Shown: positions 1 through 6,612 of the stretch, in pieces
Position numbering within the stretch: position 1 is the stretch's first letter
Layout of the letters: every line of letters starts with the position of its first letter
From: Candidatus Dadabacteria bacterium
GTDB taxonomy: Bacteria > Desulfobacterota_D > UBA1144 > Nemesobacterales > UBA2774
Reading direction: 5' to 3'
Assembly (NCBI GenBank): GCA_030632765.1
Contig: DAOVUC010000050.1
Coordinates: 1 to 9,038 of the forward strand
DNA length: 9,038 nt
Position numbers and translations under genes: made by a program
Notes under the pieces: generated by a model
Seen by the model: the letters and a program-made list of their open reading frames with translations, nothing else
The model's database searches: none
Told to the model about the DNA's origin: nothing

Positions 1-770
1 TAACCTCTGCTCGCAAGTAACTCTGCTAAGTGCATAACCTTTATCGGAATGTTTCGCCTGCTTAACGCTCCCCCAATATTCATAAGGCAGCCCATGTCTG
101 AAGATACCAGTGTGTCAGCTCCGCTATTTAATATGCACTCTATTTTTTCATCCAGCATTGAAACCGATACGTTGGGGAATTTTATTGAAAACGTGCCGCC
201 AAACCCACAACAGGCGTCATGGAGTTCCATTTCTTTAAATTCGACCCCTTTTACGGACTTAATGAGTTCTCTTGGTCCATCTTTAACCCCCAACTCTCTA
301 AGTAAATGACAAGAATCGTGATATGTAATTATTCCCCTATATTCAGCCCCAACGTCGACGGTGTTTAACACTTTTACCAGGAATTCAGAAAATTCAAATG
401 TTTTTTGAGAAATATGTCTAACTTTGTTTAATAATTCCGTGGAGTTCTTGAACAAATCTTCATAAAATACTTTAACCATGGATGTACATGATCCGGATGG
501 GCAAACTATATATGTATCCTTGCCAGAGTCATTCAAGGCTTTATCAAATATAGTAATGAATCTCTCCGCCACAGCTCTGGCGTCATCTTGATAACCACTG
601 TTAAAAGCCGGCTGACCGCAGCATGTCTGCTCTTCAATGAAAGCTACTTCTATTCCAAGCTCCTCCAACACTTTAACCATACTCTCTCCCACTTCAGGGA
701 AAAAAGTGTCAACGAGGCAAGTTATAAAAATATAGGCTTTTATTGGGTGTTTTGGATTATTGCGCTGCAT
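1..770 (-). CDS. lutA: LutA-type (Fe-S)-binding, cysteine-rich CCG-domain protein; 3' end at window edge
   Basis: This is the LutA/YkgE family, the Fe-S subunit of the LutABC lactate-oxidation complex, related to the cysteine-rich subunits of GlcF and heterodisulfide reductase. I read 256 codons from ATG 770, followed by TA at the window edge, so the stop (TAA or TAG) probably falls across the border. That length fits the roughly 240-residue family. Two CCG repeats are visible: C50-C51-G with C90 and C95, then C154 with C187-C188-G-F-G-G and C228. The motifs TCLVD (17-21), CCGQPAFNSG (50-59), PSGSC (91-95), DMGCLMNIGG (225-234) and the C-terminal VMHLAELL match the family closely. No signal peptide is seen, so it should be cytoplasmic. 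AGAAG just upstream is a modest ribosome site. Any lutB and lutC would lie to the left, out of view. The family call is secure; lactate as substrate is inferred from the family. Confidence 0.88.
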   Translation of the reverse strand, partial: MQRNNPKHPIKAYIFITCLVDTFFPEVGESMVKVLEELGIEVAFIEEQTCCGQPAFNSGYQDDARAVAERFITIFDKALNDSGKDTYIVCPSGSCTSMVKVFYEDLFKNSTELLNKVRHISQKTFEFSEFLVKVLNTVDVGAEYRGIITYHDSCHLLRELGVKDGPRELIKSVKGVEFKEMELHDACCGFGGTFSIKFPNVSVSMLDEKIECILNSGADTLVSSDMGCLMNIGGALSRRNIPIKVMHLAELLASRG

Positions 771-801
771 AATTTTCTTCTGTTTTAGTTTGTTCTTACA
801 A

Positions 802-828
802 TTGATTATCACAATTAGCTGCTATAAT
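802..828 (+). promoter_or_regulatory. Predicted extended -10 promoter for the nicotinamidase-like gene
   Basis: A perfect TATAAT (823-828) is preceded by TG one base away (820-821), making an extended -10 that can work with a poor -35. The best -35 is TTGATT (802-807), only 15 nt upstream. Transcription would start near 835, giving a leader of about 55 nt before ATG 890. The element lies inside the opposing lutA promoter, so the two could not be occupied at once. Three CAATT copies (800-804, 811-815, 831-835) surround it and might be part of an operator, which is speculative. Confidence 0.45.
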
Positions 829-833
829 GTCAA
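805..833 (-). promoter_or_regulatory. Predicted sigma-70 promoter for lutA
   Basis: Read on the minus strand there is a perfect -35 TTGACA (833-828), a 17-nt spacer and a -10 GATAAT (810-805), five of six to consensus. Transcription would start near 798, leaving a leader of about 28 nt before the lutA ATG at 770. The -35 box shares bases with the -10 of the opposing promoter. The match is close enough that chance is unlikely, but no transcript evidence is available. Confidence 0.6.
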
Positions 834-889
834 TTGAGTGGATTTGCAGACACTGGGTATCGTTGTAGAATCAATGTTGGTTATAGACT

Positions 890-1963
890 ATGGTAAATTA
901 CGAGCTTCCAATTCCATCACATTTCAAACCTGAGAAAACGGGTGAGGTTTGGAGGGTGGACTATCAGAATATTGCCAAACTGGCATCAGATTGGGCCAAA
1001 CAGAACGAAATACGGCCTTCTTCACAGGATGATCTTAAGATATGTCTTATAGCAGTGGATGTTCAGAATACGTTTTGTATTCCGGGTTTTGAGCTTTTCG
1101 TAGGTGGGCGTTCAGGAGCGGGAGCAGTTGATGATAATCTTAAACTTTCTCAATTTATTTACAGAAATCTTCATAGAATTACTGAAATAGTCCCTACAAT
1201 GGATACTCATCAGGCAATGCAGATATTCCACAGCATATTTTTTATTAACGATGAGAGAGAACACCCGGCGCCCTATACGCTCATCTCTGTTGATGACATA
1301 AGTGAGGGGATATGGAAGTTCAATAAGGAGCTCAGTCATAACCTTCCTTATAGTACCGAATACATTGAACGGCATTTAGTTCACTATACAAAAGAACTAA
1401 AAAAATCCGGCAAATACGACCTCACTATATGGCCCTACCATGCCATGCTAGGGGGGATAGGGCACGCCCTGGTCCCGGCTATAGAGGAGGCGATTTTCTT
1501 TCATTCGATAGCCCGGTACAGCCAGCCCGATATTCACGTAAAGGGCGATCATCCGCTGACCGAGCACTACTCCGTGCTTGGTCCTGAAGTCTCGACAGGG
1601 CCCGACGGAGAGCCTTTGTCGGACAGGAAGGAGTCGCTCTTTCAAAAGCCCGCGGCGACGGAGGCGATTTATAAAAAACTGCTCGATTATGACGCCGTAA
1701 TAATAGCGGGTCAGGCAAAGAGCCACTGTGTAGCGTGGACTATAGTTGATTTACTGGACAAGGTAATGGAGAGAGATAAAGCGCTCGTCGAGAAAATCTA
1801 TCTCCTTGAGGACTGCACTTCCCCGGTTGTGATTCCAGGGGTAATTGATTATACGGATGAGGCAGAGCGCGCGTTTAAAGAGTTCTCAGATGCGGGTATG
1901 AATATTGTCCGCTCTACTGAGCCGATCTCAAATTGGCCAGGATTAAAAGTGAAACTTGCCTGA
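890..1963 (+). CDS. Nicotinamidase/isochorismatase-fold cysteine hydrolase, enlarged (357 aa)
   Basis: The fold and catalytic residues are those of nicotinamidase (PncA-like), which hydrolyses nicotinamide to nicotinate and ammonia. Visible are the triad Asp57 (in AVDVQNTF), Lys218 (in HVKGDHP) and Cys280 (in AGQAKSHCVAW), and the metal-site residues Asp105-x-His107 and His184 (in WPYH). The WPYH, VKG and SYS-like HYSVLGPE segments follow the nicotinamidase order. The protein is well above the usual 180-220 residues: it has an N-terminal extension of about 50 residues and some 75 residues between D105xH and WPYH. The in-frame TAG at 884-886 forces the start at ATG 890 or later, and no strong ribosome site is seen. 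G+C changes sharply inside the gene. True substrate is unproven: nicotinamide is the best guess, another amide or an isochorismate-like compound is possible. It is divergent from lutA. Confidence 0.82.
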   Translation: MVNYELPIPSHFKPEKTGEVWRVDYQNIAKLASDWAKQNEIRPSSQDDLKICLIAVDVQNTFCIPGFELFVGGRSGAGAVDDNLKLSQFIYRNLHRITEIVPTMDTHQAMQIFHSIFFINDEREHPAPYTLISVDDISEGIWKFNKELSHNLPYSTEYIERHLVHYTKELKKSGKYDLTIWPYHAMLGGIGHALVPAIEEAIFFHSIARYSQPDIHVKGDHPLTEHYSVLGPEVSTGPDGEPLSDRKESLFQKPAATEAIYKKLLDYDAVIIAGQAKSHCVAWTIVDLLDKVMERDKALVEKIYLLEDCTSPVVIPGVIDYTDEAERAFKEFSDAGMNIVRSTEPISNWPGLKVKLA

Positions 1964-1985
1964 TGATGAGCCTCTGTGTTATATT
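1956..1985 (+). promoter_or_regulatory. Predicted promoter for hinT
   Basis: TTGCCT (1956-1961, overlapping the end of the upstream gene) and TATATT (1980-1985) are separated by 18 nt, matching consensus at four and five of six positions. Transcription would start near 1992, about 30 nt before the hinT ATG. Co-transcription with the upstream hydrolase across the 59-nt gap remains possible. Confidence 0.35.
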
Positions 1986-2004
1986 GAATTCCAAAATCTA
2001 ATAA

Positions 2005-2364
<360 letters not shown>

Positions 2365-2378
2365 TTTGGCTAATTATA

Positions 2379-5225
2379 CTAGAGTATTCCCAATGCCTCC
2401 GCGTCGCGCTCAGATAGTAATACTCCATTGGAGCGTTCCTTAACTGTCTCGTCTCGTTTCCAAGAACGCTCGCATCTTGGCTCTTGGGATAAATCGTTTA
2501 CAGTGATTAGGAAGTTCTCCCCTTCGCTTAAACTAAATCTGCTTACTCCGCAAAGGTCTGCAAGCTCAGGCTCAAAAGGCTTTAGGGCTGCATATGATTC
2601 TGAATCCAAATTTACAACTATTCCTGCATCTAGTGGGTTTGTAACTCCATTAGACGCCTTTGTATCTTCAAGCGCTTTTAGAACCTTTCCTCTGAGTTCC
2701 ATCATCTTATCCCAATTCGGATCAGTATCAATTTCGATTACATCCGGCATGCTAGAAAGATGTACGGTATTTGTAGTATCGGGTTCTTCGTTTTTTAGAC
2801 TTCTGTATGCTTCGTCCGCAGTGTGTACGAGAATCGGAGAGAGGAGCTTTATAAGGGCATCTACAATATGGTACATGGCTGTCTGCGATCTTCTTCTTTT
2901 TCTGCTGTCACTTCTCTCACAATAAAGCCTGTCTTTTATAGCGGCGAGGTACACGGCACTTAGTGTCTCATAACAGAAGTGGAATATTAGCTCGTTTGCT
3001 TTCTTGTAATCTAGTTCTTGATATGCCTTCTTAGTTTCGATTACAAATTTGGATAGTTCCGACATTGCCCAGCTGTCGAGTGAATGTTTATCTTCTCCAC
3101 TAAATTCAACCGAGTCTTTTTCCGGATCAAAATCATTTATATTTCCGAGCAGGAACCTGATCGTGTTTCTGACTTTACGGTACTCATCCCCTGCTACTTT
3201 GAAGAACTCCAGATCGACTTTTATATCGTTTGTATATTTGAGTGAACTAACCCACCAGCGGCATACGTCGGCCCCGTTTGTTTTAAGTAGCTCCTCGACT
3301 TCAAGTGCGTTTCCGCCTGATTTGCTCATTTTCCTGCCCTGTGCATCAACCATAAACCCGTGAGTTAGAAGAGCTTTAAACGGAGGTATTCCTGTTACAC
3401 CCAATGCCGGGAGAAGTGAAAGCTGAAACCATCCTCGATGCTGATCTGATCCTTCTAGATATAGGTCAGCCGGATATCCGATTTCTCGTTGTTCGAGAAC
3501 AGAATGCCAGGACGAGCCCGATTCAAACCAGACGTCAAATATATCCATGCCTAGCTTGAGGTTTTTTAGTCCCCCCTCTTTTTTTGCCCAGTCTGGGGCA
3601 TCTTTGTCCTGAAGAGGATCATACCCATCTATGATTTCTTCGGGAGTTGCTTTAAACCAGTAGTTGGCACCATTTTTTCTAATCTTGTCAATTACAATAT
3701 TTGCCAAATCGGCTGTTAAAAGTGTTTCATCATTTTCGTTTATAAACGCGGGAATTGGCAGACCCCATGCACGTTGTCGGCTTATGCACCAATCGGGTCT
3801 TGATTCAAGCATTCCTCTTAAGCGGTTTCTTCCCCATTCAGGGTAAAAAGCTATTGTGTTTTGGGTTGCCTCAAGTCCAAGCTCTCTTAAGCTCTTGCCT
3901 AATTCTTCGGTGGTTTTATCGACACCTACAAACCACTGCTCGGTTGCCCTGAATATTGTAGGAGTTTTACTTCTCCAATCATGGGGGTAGCTGTGTAAAT
4001 ACTCTTCGTCATGGAAGAGATGACCAGCCCCTCTTAAGTAATCTGTAATAATCTCATTTCCGTCCCATACATTTATGCCTTGAATCCACTGGGGGACCGA
4101 TGTGTCAAACGTGCCGTCCGCTAAAACCGGGCAATAAATGTCGAGTCCTTCCTTGAGCCCCGTTTGATAGTCGTCAACACCATGACCGGGCGCTGTGTGT
4201 ACCAAACCGGTGCCGTCTTCAAATGTGACATATTCAGCAGTGACAATTTTACTCGTCCGGTCGGCAAATGGATGGTTGTAAGTAATGGATGCTTCGGCCA
4301 TCTCCTCTCCTTTGCATCCACCCAGCTTCTGAAAACTTTCCACTCGAGCCTTATTAAATACTTTCTCTGCTAAGTTATCTACCAATATTGCGTAATATTC
4401 ATTCCCGCCTTTGTTTATTTTATATAATCCGTAATCACCCGCGGGAGATACGGCGACTGCTAAGTTGGCGGGAAGTGTCCAGGGAGTTGTTGTCCAGATC
4501 ATAAGAGATGGAGACATTCCATTTGGCACATTTAAATCCTCAGGAAGCGACTGTGGATTTTTTATTTCGAACAAGACATAGATGCTTCTGTCCTTACGGT
4601 CATAGTATTCAAGCTCTGCATCCGCCAGAGCGGTTTGATTCTCTATTGACCAGTGAACCGGTTTGAGGTCTCTATAGACTAGGCCTCTTTCGACGAGTTT
4701 TGAGAATACTTCAAGCACTCCCGCTTCATAATCCGGGGTCATTGTTAGATAGGGGGTTTCATAATTTGCAATCGTGTCCAGTCTCTTCAATTGTTTAGCC
4801 TGCATTTTTACAAATTTCTCGGCATATGATTGGCATTTGTATCTTATCTCTAGTTTTGATAAATCCTTTGCTTTCTCTCCAAGCTCCTTTAAAACTTTAT
4901 GCTCTATAGGAAGCCCATGGCAGTCCCATCCCGGGATAAAATCAACATCGTATCCCAACATAGTTTTTGATCTGACAACAATATCTTTTAAGACTTTGTT
5001 TAGAAGATGCCCAAGGTGAATAGGACCGTTGGCATAAGGAGGACCGTCATGAAAGATAAACTTCTCCCTCCCATGGGAGTCTTCTCTAATTCTCTCATAG
5101 AGCTTTATTCTCTCCCATCTTTTCTGAATTTCAGGCTCTTTTTGACTGAGATTGGCCTTCATTGGAAAGTTAGTTCGTGGAAGGTTAAGGGTATCCTTAT
5201 AATTATTTTTCTTTGCCTCTGACAT
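2379..5225 (-). CDS. ileS: Isoleucyl-tRNA synthetase (class I), with degenerate C-terminal zinc knuckle
   Basis: Charges tRNA-Ile with isoleucine using ATP, and edits mischarged valine. At 948 residues it is near the usual bacterial length. Class I signatures are both present: H70-L-G-H73 within a GPPYANGPIHLGH block and K632-M-S-K-S636. PGWDCHGLPIEH (98-109), the editing-domain segments TTTPWTLPANLAVAV (245-259) and GTGLVHTAPGHGVDDY (338-353), WCISRQRAWG (479-488) and DVWFESGSSWHSV (564-576) also fit. The anticodon-binding helical domain occupies about 690-850. The C-terminal zinc knuckle, normally CxxC...CxxC, reads C918-E-R-S921 and S938-E-R-D941, so only one of four cysteines remains although flanking W922 and AEAL are kept. 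GGAG four bases upstream supports the start. No T-box leader is seen and lspA does not follow. The gene ends 14 bp from hinT, convergently. Confidence 0.97.
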   Translation of the reverse strand: MSEAKKNNYKDTLNLPRTNFPMKANLSQKEPEIQKRWERIKLYERIREDSHGREKFIFHDGPPYANGPIHLGHLLNKVLKDIVVRSKTMLGYDVDFIPGWDCHGLPIEHKVLKELGEKAKDLSKLEIRYKCQSYAEKFVKMQAKQLKRLDTIANYETPYLTMTPDYEAGVLEVFSKLVERGLVYRDLKPVHWSIENQTALADAELEYYDRKDRSIYVLFEIKNPQSLPEDLNVPNGMSPSLMIWTTTPWTLPANLAVAVSPAGDYGLYKINKGGNEYYAILVDNLAEKVFNKARVESFQKLGGCKGEEMAEASITYNHPFADRTSKIVTAEYVTFEDGTGLVHTAPGHGVDDYQTGLKEGLDIYCPVLADGTFDTSVPQWIQGINVWDGNEIITDYLRGAGHLFHDEEYLHSYPHDWRSKTPTIFRATEQWFVGVDKTTEELGKSLRELGLEATQNTIAFYPEWGRNRLRGMLESRPDWCISRQRAWGLPIPAFINENDETLLTADLANIVIDKIRKNGANYWFKATPEEIIDGYDPLQDKDAPDWAKKEGGLKNLKLGMDIFDVWFESGSSWHSVLEQREIGYPADLYLEGSDQHRGWFQLSLLPALGVTGIPPFKALLTHGFMVDAQGRKMSKSGGNALEVEELLKTNGADVCRWWVSSLKYTNDIKVDLEFFKVAGDEYRKVRNTIRFLLGNINDFDPEKDSVEFSGEDKHSLDSWAMSELSKFVIETKKAYQELDYKKANELIFHFCYETLSAVYLAAIKDRLYCERSDSRKRRRSQTAMYHIVDALIKLLSPILVHTADEAYRSLKNEEPDTTNTVHLSSMPDVIEIDTDPNWDKMMELRGKVLKALEDTKASNGVTNPLDAGIVVNLDSESYAALKPFEPELADLCGVSRFSLSEGENFLITVNDLSQEPRCERSWKRDETVKERSNGVLLSERDAEALGIL

Positions 5226-5262
5226 ATAGCTCCAATTATTCTCCTAAATTATTCCTAAACAA

Positions 5263-5288
5263 ATTATACCAAGCAGAATTTTATTCAA
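5263..5288 (-). promoter_or_regulatory. Predicted extended -10 promoter for ileS
   Basis: On the minus strand TATAAT (5268-5263) is preceded by TG at the extended -10 position (5271-5270). A TTGAAT box (5288-5283) lies upstream but with a short 14-nt spacer, so it may not be a true -35. Transcription would start near 5256, giving a leader of about 30 nt, too short for a T-box or attenuator. Confidence 0.42.
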
Positions 5289-5387
5289 TTAGATCAATAA
5301 TATAGAAAGTGAATATTTGTTTCTGAGTTGAGGAAAAATATTAGCTTAGATAGGATGAAATGCAAGTTGTATAAGGGACAGGATGTT

Positions 5388-5732
5388 TTAGCCTTCTTCT
5401 CCGACGACCTGTTTTAGTTCATTTAAAAGCCCGCTTGCAAAAACCACCCATTCGTCCCATAGTTCAATGTAATCTTTATTTTGATCTACGGGTCTTAACA
5501 ACTTAAAACCGTAATTGGTATGTTCAATCTGAAATTCATTGTCTTTGTTTAGTTTGTTTTCTAATATCTCAACATATCTATTAAGTAGTTTTAATTTTTC
5601 ATTGTCGCCTTCCCTGAATTCAGCAACAAACTTTCCTGCAGTTTGTGCAGTAGGCATCTGCATAAAAGAGCCCTTCTCGAAATAAATGCCCTTATTCAGG
5701 TATTCAGCTTTCATTGAGATTAAAACTTCCAT
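5388..5732 (-). CDS. Hypothetical protein, 114 aa, family not recognised
   Basis: A small soluble protein with no signal peptide, membrane segment or cysteine. It is rich in charged residues (Lys, Glu, Asp). Its middle (about 45-62, EKLKLLNRYVEILENKL) should be an amphipathic helix, followed by strand-like segments (FQIEHTNYGFKLL, 67-79) and a C-terminal stretch with tryptophans (IELWDEWVVFASGLLNELKQ, about 88-107). I see no catalytic motif and recognise no family. It is probably a real gene because it has a near-consensus promoter and an upstream AGGA about nine bases before ATG 5732. A second in-frame ATG at codon 7 (5714) is possible but has a poorer ribosome site. It lies 162 bp upstream of ileS on the same strand; ileS seems to have its own promoter, so no operon is inferred. 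Confidence 0.6.
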   Translation of the reverse strand: MEVLISMKAEYLNKGIYFEKGSFMQMPTAQTAGKFVAEFREGDNEKLKLLNRYVEILENKLNKDNEFQIEHTNYGFKLLRPVDQNKDYIELWDEWVVFASGLLNELKQVVGEEG

Positions 5733-5759
5733 TTTCTCTATCCTAGTTTGATTAAAACT

Positions 5760-5789
5760 ATTTTAAGACCATTACTGTTGTTCTGTCAA
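5760..5789 (-). promoter_or_regulatory. Predicted sigma-70 promoter for the 114-aa hypothetical gene
   Basis: On the minus strand a perfect -35 TTGACA (5789-5784), an 18-nt spacer and a -10 TAAAAT (5765-5760) give one of the best promoter matches in the window. Transcription would start near 5753, about 20 nt before ATG 5732. Confidence 0.55.
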
Positions 5790-5801
5790 TATAGTTTGTT
5801 G

Positions 5802-5833
5802 TTGAAAAAAATTAATCTCAACTTAAGTATAAT
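5802..5833 (+). promoter_or_regulatory. Possible promoter for the SDR gene
   Basis: A perfect TATAAT (5828-5833) sits about 35 nt before the SDR start codon. The nearest good -35, TTGAAA (5802-5807), is 20 nt upstream, longer than the preferred 16-18, and there is no extended -10. The surrounding DNA is very A+T-rich, so a chance TATAAT is quite possible. Confidence 0.3.
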
Positions 5834-5868
5834 GATATTTAATATTATGAATAGGATTGGAGATAAAA

Positions 5869-6582
5869 ATGGAACGACTGAAAAATAAAATTGCCATTAT
5901 TACAGGTGGGACAGGAGGTCTGGGAAAAGCGGTGGTATCGGTATTTTTAAATGGAGGAGCAAAGGTCTTCAGTACTTATATAGTAAGGGACGAACTCGAA
6001 GAATGTATAAATCTTAAACAAGAGTATGGGGAAAGGTTAGTTTACGGAAAAGCTGATGTTACTAAGTCAAAGGATATGTCAAAAGTTGTGGGCAGGGTTA
6101 TTGAAAAATTCGGGCGGATTGATTTCTTGATTAACATAGTGGGCGGATTCACTATGGCTAAAATAGTCGATACCGATGAGACGATATGGGATAGAATGAT
6201 GAACATGAATCTAAAATCCGCATATATCTGTTAAAAGTCTGTTATTCCTCAAATGATTAAACAAAAATACGGAAGGATAATTAATATCGGGGCGCGCCCG
6301 GCTATTAAAGGCGCTGCAAATATGTCTGCATACGGAGCTTCTAAAGCGGGAGTACTTAACCTTACGCAGTCTATGACAGTGGAATTGGCAGAATACAATA
6401 TAAATGTTAATGCGATTATCCCAGGCACTATTGATACGCCTACAAATAGAAAGGATATGCCTAAAGCGGACCATGCAAAGTGGGTTAAGCCTGAGGAGAT
6501 AGCGGAGGTGATTTCATTTTTATGCTCTAAAGATGGAGACTCCATTAGCGGAGCCGTTGTACCTGTATACGGAAAGACTTAG
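5869..6582 (+). pseudogene. Short-chain dehydrogenase/reductase (SDR) with an in-frame TAA at codon 122
   Basis: One continuous frame of 237 codons encodes a FabG-like SDR fold, the normal length, but TAA at 6232-6234 interrupts it. SDRs are NAD(P)-dependent oxidoreductases. Visible are the Rossmann TGGTGGLG (12-19), the adenine-site Asp in KADV (61-64), the helix Asn N114 (MNLK) and the active-site Y155-G-A-S-K159. The usual NNAG is N89-I-V-G, and the catalytic Ser, expected 13 residues before Tyr, is Ala142 (NIGARPA), so it belongs to a divergent branch. I chose ATG 5869 because GGAG (5859-5862) is ideally spaced; a TTG at 5857 would overlap that site. Sequence after the stop (KSVIPQMI...) matches the SDR pattern without a gap, so only one residue is lost. 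Translation would give a 121-residue fragment lacking Tyr/Lys. ATG 6253 has no ribosome site, so restart looks unlikely. Sequencing error is the main alternative. Confidence 0.75.
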
Positions 6583-6612
6583 GTTGATTTTAGGTTGTAC
6601 TTACAAATAGAG

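Noticed and set aside
49..788. Plus-strand open frames at 49-309 and 588-788
   Set aside because: They lie antisense to lutA, whose minus frame carries conserved CCG motifs throughout.
1112..1726. Minus-strand open frames inside the nicotinamidase-like gene
   Set aside because: They lie antisense to a gene with intact catalytic motifs. The ones near 1448-1726 arise in the G+C-rich block, where stop codons are rare by chance.
5226..5300. T-box or other leader riboswitch ahead of ileS
   Set aside because: The region between the predicted start and the ATG is about 30 nt with no T-box core sequence or terminator/antiterminator pair.
5311..5345. A+T-rich inverted repeat (AATATTT ... AAATATT) as a terminator
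   Set aside because: The stem has only seven A-T pairs followed by mismatches and has no T tract, so it is too weak to call.
5355..5417. Possible 20-codon plus-strand ORF starting at ATG 5355
   Set aside because: It runs antisense into the end of the 5388-5732 gene, and its ribosome site is too close to the ATG. Nothing supports translation.
6253..6582. Separate 109-aa protein starting at ATG 6253
   Set aside because: It is the in-frame C-terminal half of the interrupted SDR and has no ribosome site before its ATG.
6579..6597. Direct repeat TTAGGTTG at 6579-6586 and 6590-6597 by the SDR stop
   Set aside because: Two 8-base copies 11 bp apart in A+T-rich DNA is readily chance, and there is no sign of an insertion or attachment site.
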